DNA of 64,000 nt from Homarus americanus (GCF_018991925.1 NW_024727757.1:169001-233000); one strand, 5' to 3'. Counted from the first letter of the stretch, positions 12,806 through 25,750 are shown. The notes: generated from the sequence alone by a model not told the origin. A program made the numbers and translations.

Positions 12806-13151
12806 TTATGAAATAGTGTGCAGACCAGCCATCTTAAATAATCTAATACCTCTTAAAATTCTGACCCTTTTAAAACTTGAAAATTTAAGTTACCTCGATC
12901 CGTTTAAATCCCCCCCTCACATAAGTAAATTCTCATATGGTCTTAGGAATTATGTATATCATTTACGGTCAATAAACACCTGTGTACTGAATGACGTACT
13001 TGAGTATTTCGTTAAATAAGGAAGATTTTATGAGTTAACATTTATATTGTGAGAAACTTCAGTGGTAATTAGTGACGTAATGTTAAATAGAACAACAGTT
13101 TAAAATCATAATAATGTTAATTTTTATCCTGTGATTACCTTAATGTTATTA
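12806..13151. other. Unique AT-rich DNA
   Basis: A 79-codon open frame spans 12780-13019 without a recognisable domain. Nothing else. Confidence 0.55.
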
Positions 13152-13416
13152 TTATCCCATTGAGTACAGTGATTTAACCCCTTTTGAGTACAGTGATTAA
13201 ACCCCTTGAGTACGGTAACTTAACCCCTTGAGTACGGCAACTTAAACCCCTTGAGTACGCTGACAACCCCCTTGAGTATGGTGATTTAACCCCATTGAGT
13301 ACGATGACTTACCCTCTTGAGTATGGTGATTTAACCCCCATGAGTACGATGATTTAACCCCTTTGAGTACAGTGATTTAACCTCCTTGAGTTCGGTGACT
13401 TAACCCCTTGAGTACC
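13152..13416. repeat. TTGAGTACGGTGATTTAACCCC repeat, about 11 copies
   Basis: A 22-24-bp unit with variants GTACAGTGA, GTACGATGA and GTATGGTGA. It resembles the TTTGAATACGATGGTTTTAA motifs at 36.7, 44.1 and 57.8 kb. Confidence 0.88.
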
Positions 13417-14460
13417 ACCATCACCTCCACCATTCATCATGCCACCACCACCACTCATCATGCCACCACACTCATCATGCCACCACCACCACTCATCCTT
13501 ACCATCACATAATGCTTTTCCACCCTTACCACCACCCTCATCATGCACCACCACCACTCATCATGCCACCACCATCATCTTCCACCATCACCACACTCTG
13601 TCTTACCATCTCCATCATCCACCACCTACTTGTTACCATCACCACCACCACACTCGTCATGCCACCATCACCACCACTCATCATACCAATACCACCACCA
13701 TCACTTGCACTCATCATACCACTTACCTCATCATGCCACCACCACCTCATCATGCCACCACCTCATCATACCTGCATCCAACCTCATCATACCCACCATC
13801 ACCCTCCATCATCCCTACCACACTCATAATGCCACCATCACCACCCTGCTACTACCCTACCTGTCTTAATACCATCCACCACCACCACCACCACTCATCC
13901 TTACTGTCACCATCTTCCTATCACCACTCTATTTTCACACACTCATGCATACCATCACCCTCATCATACCACTATCACCACACTCATCATTTTGCCACAC
14001 ACCACTCATCATTTACCACTCATCACCACCACTACCACTCCTTAATACCATCCGCCACCCTCCATTAATACCACCATCACCACTCATCATACCACTATCA
14101 CCACTCATCGTACCACCACCACCCTTTCATCATGCCACCACCACCACTCATCATGCCACCATCATCCCCACTCATCATACCACCATCACACTCATCATCC
14201 CACCACCACCACTCATAATGCCACCATCACCACCACCACCACCACTCATCATGCCACCATCACCACCACCATCACCACTCATCATGCCACTTACACCACT
14301 CATCATACCACTATCACCACTCATCATGCCACTTACACCACTCATCATGCCACCACCACCACTCATCATACCACCATCACCACTCATCATGCCACCACCA
14401 GCACTCATCATGCCACCATCACCATTCATCATGCCACCATCACCACCACCTCAACCACCA
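13417..14460. repeat. CCACCACCACTCATCATG array
   Basis: About 1 kb of CCA, TCA and TCATCATGCCACCA units, strongly strand-asymmetric (C and A rich on plus). Open frames of up to 209 residues (HHHHSS, MPPPPLI) are repeat translations. Confidence 0.95.
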
Positions 14461-14825
14461 GCGTCAACACCACCATCTTCCTGCCGTCACTTCTACAGCC
14501 ATATTCATTAACAAAATCCACAGCTTATCATAATTTTATCCCACAATAACAAAAGGTAGCGACCGTGTCTTCCCGCCCAAGAGAGTTGAACCATCGTACA
14601 GGTCATTTGAGAGACTAATTATCTCTTAAAGTCCATTCGTTATCATGGTTCATTACTGGTTATCTCTCGTTATCTCTCGTTATCTCTCGTTATCTCTCTG
14701 TTTGTTTATGTGGATGGGGATAGTGTCAGTGGTAGACGGTAGAGGGCGCTGAGGTTCGTCGACGTTACACATTGAAGTAAAAATATAAGTAAATACAATT
14801 ATTTGTGGTTCACCCATTTCGCACA
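14461..14825. other. Unique DNA with a short GTTATCTCTC repeat
   Basis: Four GTTATCTCTC decamers at 14659-14698; otherwise nothing recognised. Confidence 0.65.
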
Positions 14826-15672
14826 CTCCTGGTGGTAGAGTTGGGTGGAGGTAGTGGAGTGGAGGTGGGTGATGGCGTGGTAGTGGTGGTGGGGTAGTGG
14901 CGGTGGGGTAGTGGTGGTAAGGGTGATGTTGGTGGGGGTGATGGTGATGGGGTAGAGTTTGTAGTGGAGGTGGAGGTGGTTGTGGTGGACAGTGGTGGTG
15001 GTGGTGGTGGAGGGGTAGTGGTGGTGGGGTAGTGGTGGTGGGGTGTTGGTGGTAGTGATGGTTGGGTAGAAGTTGATAATGGTTGAGGAAGGCGGGATGG
15101 CAGGTCAGGGGATAAATGTTGCTTCGTAAGTAGTAATAGTTTGGCTTGTACTTGGTTAGTTCATGGTAGCTGAGGTCATGGTAGGTGGATGGTGGGTGGT
15201 AGGTAGGTTGGTGGGCTGGGCAAGAGAATAGGCGGTGTGTGGTGCGTGTGGGTGGGTGATGTGTGGGTGGAGTAGGTAGGTGGGTGGGGTAGGTAGGTGG
15301 GTGGGGTAGGTAGGTAAGTGGGGTTTGTAGGTGGGTGGTGGGTGAGGTAAGTAATTGGACGGTGTGTCGGTTAGGAAGGTGGTGGGTGGGTTAGGAACGT
15401 TGGTGGGTGGGCTAGGAACGTAGGTGGGTGGGATATGTAGATGGGAGGTAGGGGTATGTAGGTGAGTGAATGAGGAAGGTGATTGGTGGGGTTGGTAGAT
15501 GGTAGGTGGGTGGTGGGATAGGTGGGTGTGTGTGTAGGTGGGTGGGTGGGTGGGGTATGAAGATGGGTAGGTTGATGGGTGGGGTGTGTGGGTGGGTGGG
15601 GTGTGTAGGTGGGTGGGTGGGTGGGGTGGGTGGGTGTGGGTAGGTTGGTGGGTGGAGTGGGTGGTGGGCGAG
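14826..15672. repeat. G-rich GGTGGTGGGGTAG and GGTGGGTGGG arrays
   Basis: GGT/GGGGTAGTGGT units at 14826-15085 and GGTAGGTGGGTGG units at 15186-15672, separated by about 100 bp of less repetitive DNA. A near-perfect G-quadruplex motif (GGGT repeats) lies at 15611-15640. The PTHPPT frames on the minus strand are artefacts. Confidence 0.9.
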
Positions 15673-15779
15673 GGCTGTGAACGTCACCGCCACTCCCCAT
15701 TACTCAGGGCAGTGTTGGCCACGCAGGTTTTTGCACCTGTAATTCTCAGGTAATTAATTGGGCGTGTTTAAGACTGCCA

Positions 15780-16326
15780 GGGATTCTTGTTCACCTCTCC
15801 TCCTCTTCTACTATTCCTTTCTTCAATTTATTCCTCTTCCTTCTCCTCCTATCCTGCTTCTCCAGCTTCTTCTTCTTCTCCTCCTCCTCCTCTTCCTCCT
15901 CCTCCTCCTCCTCCTCCTTTTTTCCTCGTCCCACTCCTTCTTTTTCCTCCTTGTTCTCCCTTCCCTCCTTCTCTTCCCCTCCTTCTCCTCTTCCTCCACC
16001 TTCCCTCCCTCCCTTCTTTCTCCTCCCTCCTTCTTCTTTCTCCCTCCTTCTCCTCCCTCCTTCTCCCTTCTCCACCCCCTCCTCCTTCTTTCTCCTCCTC
16101 CTTCTTTCTTTCTCTCCCCTCCTTCTTCTCCTCCCTCCTTTCTCCCTCTTCTCCTCCACCTTCTCCTCCCTCCTTTTTCCTCCCTCCTTCTCCCTCCCTC
16201 CTTCTCTTTCTCCCTCCCTCCTCCTTCTTCTCCCTCCCTCCTTCTTTCCTCCCTCGTCCCTGCTCTCCCTCCTTCTCCTCCTCCCCCTCCTTGTTCTCTT
16301 CCTTCTCGTTCTTCCCCCTCTTTTTA
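15780..16326. repeat. 547-bp polypyrimidine tract (CTCCTT-rich)
   Basis: Almost pure C/T on the plus strand, made of TCC, TTC and CCCTCCTTCT units. All six frames give low-complexity proteins up to 255 residues (S/P/L/F or E/G/R/K), which I reject as genes. Confidence 0.95.
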
Positions 16327-16432
16327 TTTTTGGGCCGTATCCCAGTGAGCTGTGATTGGGGTACAATACTTGTAACCACGATAGTTTTCCTTCGGCAGGG
16401 GCACGACCAAGCTGTCTACGGGATCTTGTGGT

Positions 16433-16484
16433 TGTGTGTGTGTCCATGTGTGTGTGTCCATGTGTGTGAATGTATGTGTGTGTA
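16433..16484. repeat. Interrupted (TG)n
   Basis: TG with TGTCCATG interruptions. Confidence 0.9.
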
Positions 16485-16744
16485 CTGTTTCGTCTATCCT
16501 GTTAATCTATTGTTTATTCTATCTTGTCTCCCGTTCATCTCATTTCTCTTATAATTTGATACTTCTCACTTCTCTTACCGGGTCATTCCACTCTCGTCCC
16601 TCTCTCCTTCCTTGCTGCTGTCACCGGACATACCATCTTGCTCTCTCTCTCTCTCTTCATCATCAGATTGGCTCTCCCATTGAAGAGAACACAAACAGAC
16701 ATCTGAGCAGACAATCCAGCGAGAAGGCATGTGTGAACTTACAG

Positions 16745-16747
<3 letters not shown>

Positions 16748-16791
<44 letters not shown>
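16748..16791. repeat. (CA)n microsatellite
   Basis: About 22 CA units. Confidence 0.97.
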
Positions 16792-16957
16792 CAACAGCCT
16801 CATCGCCCAATAAACCAAATTGGGTCTCGGTGTCGTTGTTTTCAAGTAGAAGGTTCTGTAAGGTAAGAGAGTGACGCAGCTATTAAGTTGAAGTCTTAAG
16901 TGTGTCTGCAGTTAAGTTAAGACTATTGGGGGTAAACTTATCTCCTCTTGGCATCGG

Positions 16958-16962
<5 letters not shown>

Positions 16963-16992
<30 letters not shown>

Positions 16993-17584
16993 TACGTCAC
17001 TGCTCTCCTTTCCATTCTTTTTTTAAAACTTTGGGGCAGATTTTTTTTCAAGATTTTGTCTCGTCCACGTCACTGTGTTAGATCAGGTGAGATTATTTTC
17101 TTTTTCTTTTAAGGTTTCCTCTTTCCTACGGTAATGTATCTCTTGAGTCTTGAGATGGGTGTAGTAATTTTTTTGTGTGGGTGGGTGGAGCGTGTGGGTG
17201 GAGCGTGTGGGTGGAGCGTGTGGGTGTGTGGGTGTGTTACGGAGAGGTTCTAAGTGTGAAGGAGAGATTGATAAGTGTGACGGTAATGTTGATAAGTGTG
17301 ACGGGAGGTGATAAAGCGTAACAGTGTTGATGGATAAGTGTGATGGTAGATTAGTATGATGTAAATTAAATAAAATAAATCATACTTTTATTCTTAAAAT
17401 CGGAAAAAAAATATCTCCATTTTCATTTTCATAAAAAAAAAAATCCTTATCTTCCTTATTCCTCCCCAGCAATTTTCCCCATAATTTCTTTTCTCCCTCT
17501 CAATCCTTCCTCTTCTCTCCCCATAATCACCCTTTCTTCCTCAATCACCATTCCCTTCAATCCCACTTCTCCCTCAACTCCCTT
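16963..17584. other. (TG)n, then mostly unique DNA with short repeats
   Basis: TG tract at 16963-16990; GTGGGTGGAGCGT three times at 17177-17225; TTGATAAGTGTGACGG units at 17265-17345. No gene. Confidence 0.7.
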
Positions 17585-18010
17585 CTCTCAAACTCTCCCA
17601 GTCAACCACCCCCCCCCATCAACCCTCCCCATCAACCCTCCCCATCAACCCCTCCCCATCAACCCCCTCCTCCCATCAACCCCTCCATCAACCCACCCCC
17701 ATCAACCTCCCCTCCCATCAACCCTCCCCATCAACCCTCCCCATCAACCCCCCCCCATCAACCCCTCCCCATCAACTCCCCCCATCAACCCCCCATCAAC
17801 CCTCCCATCAACCCTCCCATCAACCCTCCCATCAACCCCTCCCATCAACCCTCCCATCAACCCTCCCATCAACCCTCCCCATCAACCCTCCCCATCAACC
17901 CTCCCATCAACCCTCCCCATCAACCCTCCCCATCAACCTCCCATCAACCTCCCCATCAACCCCCTCCCATCAACCCCTCCCATCAACCCTCCCATCAACC
18001 CTCCCCTAGC
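17585..18010. repeat. CCCATCAACCCT minisatellite
   Basis: About 30 units of a 12-15-bp repeat (CATCAACCCTCC with C-length variants). Confidence 0.95.
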
Positions 18011-18517
18011 CCCTCCCCCAGCCTCCCCCCAGCCCCCAAATAAAGATACAAACACCCCTAAAATAACCAGACATGGCAAAACACAAAAGTTAAATCCCAT
18101 TCAAATATTCAAATTAAAATCCATATACAGTAAACAAAAACAAAATAAATAAAAAAATATCCTGAATTGATCGAGAGAAATTAATCCTGATATCCATTCT
18201 TCTTCACCTTTATTTTTATAATTTTTTTGTAATTGGATAACAAAGGCTAACTACCTGATCAGTTATAATTGTTAACGGCTTCTTAATCCCACAAGTGGCA
18301 ATAATTGGCCATAAACGGAGATAAATTATATATAATGGCATATTCGGAGAGGGAGGGAGGGAGGGGGGGGCTGCCGCGCCGTGATCACCTCAGCATCGTG
18401 TCTAATGTCTTTATAATCACAGGTGGACCCAAGGTGCACATACCAACACCTGCACATATACTAACACACTTACGGGCGGACACACTTATGCAAGCACATA
18501 CATACACGTACAGACAG

Positions 18518-18548
<31 letters not shown>

Positions 18549-19315
18549 CATCCCCGCATCCAAACCCACCTTCATCTACATCCACCCACACCCTCATCCA
18601 CACCTACCTACCCACACACACACACACTACAGACCAGACAGACATTCACTACACATTGTCATCAACACGTGTGTATAGATCAACATAAAACTCACCTTCA
18701 TACCTGCAACTAATTAGAAGGTAACATTGCAATCTAGTGACACTCAGAGTATAAAGAGACCAATTAGGAGGGAATTGGTAGTTAAGAAAGTTGACAATGA
18801 AAACGTAAAGATTGTGTGAATAATGTGAATAATATTAGCGAGGAATATTACAATTGGGGATGAATATTAATAGTAATAGAGAACAAGTGAGGGATAGAGA
18901 GAAATAGTGATAATTATAATAAAAGTATTGGCCATTGAGAGCCATAAACACACTGGTAATTAAGTCATGAATATAAACATTGATAAACATAACCTAATAG
19001 CAAGAAACACTAGAAATAATTGAGTGATAAATATAAATAGCATTAAATGAAATATATAAGTATGAATATTAATAGCAATAAAGAAAGAAGTATATGGATA
19101 TCAATAGCAATAAACGCGAGAATAAACCAAAGTTCTATTAGCAGTAAATATGTACCTTAATACTAAAAGGATCTTGCTACTAGTTAACATACATATACTA
19201 GTTAACATGCTAGTCTTTTCCTCCCTTAAACTAGAATCTCAGTACGTTTTAGCCACCATCTTTGTGCGTCATCTCAGTTGATGCTATTATGAGACATTCC
19301 GATATCTCCAATTGA
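18011..19315. other. Mostly unique AT-rich DNA
   Basis: Contains a GGGA run at 18350-18369, a CA-rich stretch at 18519-18545, and AATAGCAATAAA-type degenerate repeats at 18840-19130. No gene recognised. Confidence 0.6.
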
Positions 19316-19318
19316 GAG

Positions 19319-19369
<51 letters not shown>
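19316..19369. repeat. (GA)n microsatellite
   Basis: About 25 GA units. Confidence 0.97.
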
Positions 19370-19370
<1 letters not shown>

Positions 19371-19765
19371 AGGCTAAGCACGTTGTAACACCCTTAAGAC
19401 CGACCAACTCGCCTGTGTAAAGGTACAATAATCACCGTTTGAAACTTAGATATTATTTACAAATTATATAGATTAGATTTAGTTATATAATTACATAGAT
19501 GAAATATATGTTATATCGATCAGTATATATCCACAGTATACTCGTATATCATTAAAACGTAAAACAAAATACAATGTTTATAAATTACAATTGGCCGACA
19601 TAATATTCTCCAACAGACTCAACCTTCACCCCTCATCTAGTGAACCAATGAAAAGTCTTCCTATAATATGTACAACCAATGACAAACTCTTCTCTAGACT
19701 AGAGAACCTATGATAATTCATCTTATACCGACAACTAGTGATAAGGTCTCTTACTATAAACAAAT
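19370..19765. other. Unique AT-rich DNA
   Basis: Nothing recognised. Confidence 0.65.
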
Positions 19766-19996
19766 AACCTAACCTAACCTAACCTAACCTAACCTAACCT
19801 GACGAGGAAGAAGGAATCTTACATATCAGGTTTACTAAAATTATCCCGAAAAAAATTACTATCTTATTCCTTTTTAATAATTTTTTTATGAGTTCGTGTT
19901 CGTGTGTGGAGAAATAAATAAATAAATAAAATAAATAAATATGTAAATAATATATAAATAAATATATAAATAAATACATAAATAAATAAATAATTA
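19766..19996. repeat. (CCTAA)6 telomere-like block and (AAAT)n
   Basis: Six CCTAA pentamers at 19767-19800, about 110 bp of unique DNA, then an AAAT/AATA tract at 19913-19996. Confidence 0.93.
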
Positions 19997-20191
19997 TATT
20001 CTTTAGTGAATGCTTTATATATGAGGATCATTATAGCAACATAGGCAGTTTTATTAATCTTTACAACACGTAATCATGTATTTGCAATTCGCTATACTGA
20101 GAAACGACTCAAATTACTAACACACCTCCAAGCTTATCTATTGATCTACTCCACTAGATGGTCTAAGCTGTTGTTTTATAAGTAATAATTT

Positions 20192-20300
20192 GGGGGCGCG
20201 GCGGCTTAATGGATAGATCACTCGCCTCCTGATCTAAAAATCGCCGGTTCGTTTTCTGTGGTCAAGCACTTATTTGGGCGCTCCCAGTCGACCTACTCGT
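20192..20300 (+). mobile_element. tRNA-derived SINE relic (copy 1)
   Basis: Pol III box A-like CGGCTTAATGG at 20202-20212 and box B-like GGTTCGTTTTC at 20246-20256 have the spacing of a tRNA head. GCGGCGGCTTAATGGATAG matches GCGGTGGCTAAATGGATAC of the 56.8-kb copy. No intact tRNA cloverleaf is apparent, so it is read as a SINE head. The 3' limit is unclear. Confidence 0.55.
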
Positions 20301-20555
20301 GGAAACTACTGTTATAGGAACCAATTAGACTTAACAAGCACTTATTAACGTTACATTTAGCGTTCATTACCTTCATTATCACAAACTGGACAATTTAGAT
20401 ATCACAGTAAAAGGTTACCCGCTACTGTGCTTCAATTAACAGAAATATGATGCAATGGGGATAAACGCACTCGGAGGTAAATAAATAAAGGAGTTAGTGC
20501 GAAGTAATTGTTCTTATCTTCACTATAGGAGAGTGATACTGACTCAGGCACTCAA

Positions 20556-20680
20556 GATCGACGGTAAAAACGATTGATTGGTGATTTTTTTCTTCCCAGA
20601 TCGACGGTAATAGCGATTGATTGGCGACTGTGTCTTCCTATATCGACGGTAATAGCGATTGATTGGCGATTTTTCCCTTT
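20556..20680. repeat. 43-bp repeat, 3 copies
   Basis: ATCGACGGTAATAGCGATTG followed by ATTGGCGA recurs at 20557, 20600 and 20642. Confidence 0.9.
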
Positions 20681-20699
20681 AAATTTTATTGACGTTGTA

Positions 20700-20700
<1 letters not shown>

Positions 20701-20740
<40 letters not shown>

Positions 20741-20980
20741 GTGTGTGTCCAGCTCCTCGGCTCAACATTCCAACACGAGGAATAATTAACCAGGTAAACA
20801 CAGAGGCACCAGGTGAGAAAATATGACCTTGTATACCTGGCTGCACTCTACCTCACGCCCAAACCCTCTAAGAGTTCAGGTAACGCCTTTGTGCTTACAC
20901 CTGTATACACATACATACATACATACACATACATACATACATACATACATACATACATACATACATACATACATACATGC
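20701..20980. repeat. (TG)n and (CATA)n microsatellites
   Basis: TG at 20701-20749 and ACAT tetranucleotides at 20907-20980, with short unique DNA between. Confidence 0.95.
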
Positions 20981-21249
20981 ATGGGGTGTCTAATATTCAG
21001 GTGATCCAATTTTTTTCTCCTAGTATCATGTGTCTTGTGTGTTTGTAAATAAGATAAATTACCTCAAAGGAAAGAATAAATTTCAAGTATAATAAAGTAC
21101 ACGAACCTAACCTACCCTAACCCTCCAAGCGTTCATCTTCATCTCTCTCTTAGTCATTATACTCCGCAACGTGAGCTGGTGTATAAATTCACAAGTGTCT
21201 GACTTGCTCTTCAAACTAATAATTTCGCCAGTTTGACCTCTCACTGCAC

Positions 21250-21630
21250 TGGCCTGACCTCCCTACCTCCCTCCCTCCTCCTTCCTTCTCTCTCTCCTCC
21301 TCCCTCCACCAGTGACGTCAGTATACTCATTCTCCATCACCCTGAACCATTCATCTGTAACCCTTTTTCATCCCCTCACCCTCCCTCCCTCCCTCACTCC
21401 CTTAATCCTTCTCTCCTTCCTTCACTCCCTCCATCAGTGACCTCAATTCTCATTCGCCACCACCCTGCAACCCTCCATTACGCCCATACACTCTCTCCTT
21501 CCCTCATTCGCTCACCCAATCTTCCCTCCTACACTCCCTCCTTCCTTCCTTCCTCTCTCTCTCCTTCCTTCCTTCCTTCCTCCTCTCTCTCTCCTCCTTC
21601 CTTCCTTCCCACCCCCCCCCTCCCTCACGC
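21250..21630. repeat. Pyrimidine-rich CTCC/CCTT region
   Basis: CTCCCTCC and CTTCCTTC runs interspersed with short unique segments containing CCAGTGACGTCAGT and ATCAGTGACCTCAAT, suggesting a diverged ~110-bp duplication. Confidence 0.75.
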
Positions 21631-22077
21631 CCTCATGATAAAGTAGGTTTCATAAGGTTTAGGCAATTAGTAACCTGTTGGAGTTTAACGAGGATATATG
21701 TATGCGTGAGTATATGTATGTATGTATCTTGGCATCTCTGGCAGTGTTATGCATAGAAGGAAATATGTATGTATTTTATGATGGTGTATAAATGTACAGT
21801 TGACTAATGTATTTTGGGGATTATTTATGCTGTATGTTTTTTTTTTCTGTTTTTTTTGGTTTTGTTTTGCTTTTTTTCGTTGGGTTAACTAAAATGTTTA
21901 TTATTTTAAATTAGCTGAGGTCGACGTGCGTATCTTAGCGTATTGTTCCGTGTTAACTGAAATATTATTGCTTGTAAATGAATGAAAATGAGATGCGTAA
22001 ACACAGGAAAAAAATTATTCTTGGGGATTTCAAATATTTCACAGTATTTCTTTTTAAATTTTGTTTCGTATGATTCC
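21631..22077. other. Unique DNA, T-rich
   Basis: T runs at 21838-21880. Nothing recognised. Confidence 0.6.
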
Positions 22078-22165
22078 TATGTGTCTGTCCTTCTGTCTGC
22101 TTATCTGTCTGCCCTTCTGTCTGCCCTTCTGTCTGCTTGTCTGTCAGCTCTTCTGTCAGCATTTT
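22078..22165. repeat. CTTCTGTCTGC dodecamer repeat
   Basis: About seven units of TGTCTGCCCTTC and TGTCTGCTTATC type. Confidence 0.88.
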
Positions 22166-23660
22166 GATTTCGAACCGTAACTCGATTCGCTATGCACTGA
22201 TGAACATGAAATTACAGAGGCACTTTACCCAGGTGAGAAGAAGGTCACATCTGATTTCGGGGTCACAGGGTCAAGAGGGGTCACAGGATCAAGATGGGTC
22301 AGTGTCATCGTGGTTAAATATAGGATTTTTGTTTCCGAACCGTAACTTGAATTCCTCCTTTGTACTGATTAAGATATTGTATACTAGAAAAATGGGGAAT
22401 GGAGAGGGAAAGAGGGGGGGAGTGGAATGAGGGGGGGGGTAAGGGGAATGGGGAGAGCGTTCCTTACTGATGTGAGGAATGAGTGAGGAAAAAGTTCAGT
22501 TGAATCGTAACATGATATTCCTCGCTGTGGTGAACATAATAATAAATAGTGTTTTTTTTTTGTACCACTATGGAGACGAACTTCCCGATTGATTTTGAGG
22601 TTAATTTGAGGTCAGAGGTCAAGGTCATTGTTCTATACTATCACATATTCCATCAATATATATTCAGTCTTGTGGCGCCGGCTGTTAACACCTAACCTAA
22701 CCTAACCTAAGCCAACCCAACCTAACCAGTCAGTTCATTATATTGTTTGTGTTTATGTGTTTCCCGTGTGATGACGTCTACTGTTACATGCTGTGCTGTA
22801 AGATGACTTCTGTTGTAACACGCCGTAACATCACCACTAAGGTTTTATACACATTTAATGCTACACAGAGACGCCTCACGATGTTAGCACGTAAAGGCCG
22901 TGAGGTCAGGTGTTGTGACCTAGAAAACACTATTACCTTTTGTTTAGTTTCCTCTAGAGTGACTTTTGTTTCGACACGTTGTACTCTTACTGAATATATA
23001 ATCGATATATCCCAAGCTTATACTCTTACTGAAAATATAATCGATATGTAACCGATATATGGTTGGTATATCCACAGGAACATATTTCATCTCTCACCGT
23101 AATATAACCTAACACGTTTCTCACGGTCAGATATTTTTGCAGTATATTATTAAGTGTTGTGGAAGTTTGGTTTTCATAATGACATATTTTAAGAACGAAT
23201 GAAGCTAGGTATACATATTTAAATCCCCCTTCCCTACCCCTCCCCTTCCCTCTCCCTTACCCCTCCCCTTCCCCCCTCCCTTCACCCCTCCCTCCTCTCC
23301 CCGTCTTCCAAGATGTGGCACATTACTAACTTCACCCCGTGTTACCTAGGCAAGTATACTGTGTTGTCTTGTAGGTGATTCCACGTAGAGTGTTCAAGTG
23401 AAGTGAATTTTGATCAAATAAAAAAACATTACAAGACTGGATCTCGGGGGTTGGTGGAGTGGGGAAGTATTGACTATGAGTGGATGGACCAGTCTTCCAG
23501 GCGTTGACTGGTTGTGTATGATTCCTCTCATTGTGTGTTTGGAGACGTCATCAGTCTCATTGTGAGGGCGTCCGTGCAACTGTACACCTCCACACTCTCC
23601 TACACCTGATCTGTCACCCTCACTTCATTAACATGTGGAAAGTCCTGTCAGATGTTTACC

Positions 23661-23667
<7 letters not shown>
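22166..23667. other. Unique DNA with a CCTAA block
   Basis: GGGGTCACAGG repeats at 22255-22300, a CCTAA-type block at 22690-22733, and a TCCCCTTCCC stretch at 23223-23310. The 102-codon frame at 22743-23051 has no recognisable domain; I do not call it. Confidence 0.6.

Positions 23668-23712
<45 letters not shown>
23668..23712. repeat. (CT)n microsatellite
   Basis: About 22 CT units. Confidence 0.97.
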
Positions 23713-23714
<2 letters not shown>

Positions 23715-24051
23715 ACCTGAGTTTCATATATAATCCATAATTAATATTCTAGTGTCATACACAGGTATCGTATCCCACCATTAGATCGGGAGCCGCCAGG
23801 GATGGATATTATTTACCGATAACTCTCCCCGCGTCCCGATACCAAACACAACCTTTACCGATATTCTTAATCACTAAATTATGCCAATTATAATCATCGC
23901 ACCACACCTTGCATACCACAGAGTCGAATCACCATGAGGACTGATTAATGTCACCACTTGTTGTAATAAAATAGGGATTAATTAGACATCTTAGAGTGAG
24001 CAATTAGTTCTTATATAAATTAGTGTACTTTTATTCCCCTCTAGTCATTTT
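23713..24051. other. Unique noncoding DNA
   Basis: Nothing recognised. Confidence 0.65.
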
Positions 24052-24412
24052 CTTTAACCTTATCTTACCTTACTTTACCTTACCTTACCTCACTTAACGT
24101 TACCTTGCCTCACTTAACCTTACCATACCTTACTTTATTAACCTTACCTTACCTTACCTTACTTACTCACCTCACTTAACCTTACATTACCTTACTTCAC
24201 TTAACCTTACCTTACCTTACCTCACTTAACCTTACATTACCTTACTTCACTTAACCTTACCTTACCTTGCCTCACTTAACCTTACATTACCTTACTTCAC
24301 TTAACCTTACCTTACCTTGCCTCACTTAACCTTACCTTACCTTATTTTATTAACCTTACCTTACCTCAATTAACCTTACCTTATCTCAATTAACCTTACC
24401 TTACCCCTCCCC
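24052..24412. repeat. CCTTA/TTACC pentamer-based minisatellite
   Basis: CTTACCTTACC runs alternate with CTCACTTAACCTTACATTAC segments, forming ~46-bp higher-order units near 24180-24320. It is related in form to, but different from, the CCTAA telomere unit. Confidence 0.9.
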
Positions 24413-24699
24413 CCCACAGGTAGTGTTAGGGTGGTTAATCTTCAGGTAAAATAAACTGTGGTAGAATTAATCTTAAGGTGATAAATAATCTTATCTTAGA
24501 GTCTTGAGGTTCAGGGAAAGATTATTGTTAGATAAGACGTCATAAAGGCTTCTGAGGTCACGAGATACTGAGGCAATCCTGGTCATGTGAGGTCAGATGC
24601 TGGTGTGATGCTGATGTTCCTGAAGCTTCATGGAGAGGGCATTAAGTAAAGAGGTCAAGAGAGGTCAGTGGAGATGAGGTGGTGTTGAGGTAATCCTGG

Positions 24700-25085
24700 T
24701 GGGGTGGCGAGTGGGGTGGGGAGTGTAGGGCGGAGTGGGGAGTGTGCGGCGGGGTGTGGAGTGTAGGGTGGGCTGGGGAGTGTGGAGGGGTGAGGAGTAT
24801 AGGGTGGGGTGGCGAGGGTGGGTGGTGGAGAATGTGGGGTTGGGAGTGGAGTATCAGGTGGGGTGTGGGGTGAGGTGGTGTGGAGTTGGGTGGGAGTTTG
24901 GGGTGGGGTGGGGAGTGTAGGGTGAGGTGGGAATGTGGGGTAGAGTCTGGAGATGGGTGAGAGTATAGGGTGGGGTGGGGGAGTGTAGGGTGGGCTGGGG
25001 AGTGTGAGGTGGGGGTGGAGAGTGTGGAGTGGGGTGGTGTGGAGTTGGGTGGGGAGTGTGGGATGGGGTGGGGTGGGGATGGTGG
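24700..25085. repeat. GTGGGGAGTGTAGGGTGGGGT minisatellite
   Basis: G-rich ~20-bp units with many variants (TGGAGTGTGG, TGGGTGGGAGTG). Confidence 0.9.
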
Positions 25086-25185
25086 CATATCGGTCCAGTC
25101 ATCTCTCACAAAACCTGAACCTGACATAAATTTGCCATTATGGATTCAGATAACCTTGAAAACGTAAATAGATACGTATGTTGTC

Positions 25186-25750
25186 TCCCCCAGTCTATGT
25201 GTTATCTCCCCCACCCATATATTATCTCCCCCACCCATATATTATCTCCCCCACCCATATGTAATCTCCCCCCCCACCCATATATTATCTCCCCCACCCA
25301 TATATTATCTCCCCCACCCATATATTATCTCCCCCACCCATATGTAATCTCTCCCAACTATATATTATCTCCCCAGTTCATATTTTATCTCCCCTACCCA
25401 TATTTTATCTCCCCAGTCCATATTTTACCCCCCACCTATATATTATCTCCCCACCCATATAATATCTCCCCCAACCACGTTACTTTCTCCCACATATCTC
25501 ACCCTGTTATTTCCCCCACATGTTATCTCCCCCACATGTTATCTCCTCCCATGTTATCTCCCCCCACATGTTATCTCCCCTCACATGTGTTATCTCCCCC
25601 AGCCCATGTATTTATCTCCCTCACATGTTATCTCCCCATGTTATCTCCCCTCACATGTTATCTCCCCAGCCCATGTGTTATCTCCCCTCACATGTTATCT
25701 CCCCCCACATGTTATCTCCCCTCACATGTTATCTCCTCCCACCCCCTCCC
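25186..25750. repeat. TATCTCCCCCACCCATATAT and CACATGTTATCTCCCC arrays
   Basis: A 20-bp unit dominates 25186-25470; a related 15-17-bp unit CACATGTTATCTCCC dominates 25500-25745. The shared TTATCTCCCC core suggests one array derived from the other. Open frames such as YLPHPYVISP are artefacts. Confidence 0.93.

Noticed and set aside
13439..14511. His/Pro-rich frames of 188-209 codons
   Set aside because: Translations of the CCA/TCA array.
15758..16554. Open frames up to 255 codons, S/P/F-rich or E/G/R-rich
   Set aside because: Low-complexity translations of the polypyrimidine tract, open on both strands at once.
22743..23051. 102-codon Cys-containing frame
   Set aside because: No recognisable domain, and its end is a short internal duplication (TLTEYIID, TLTENIID); not enough to support a gene.
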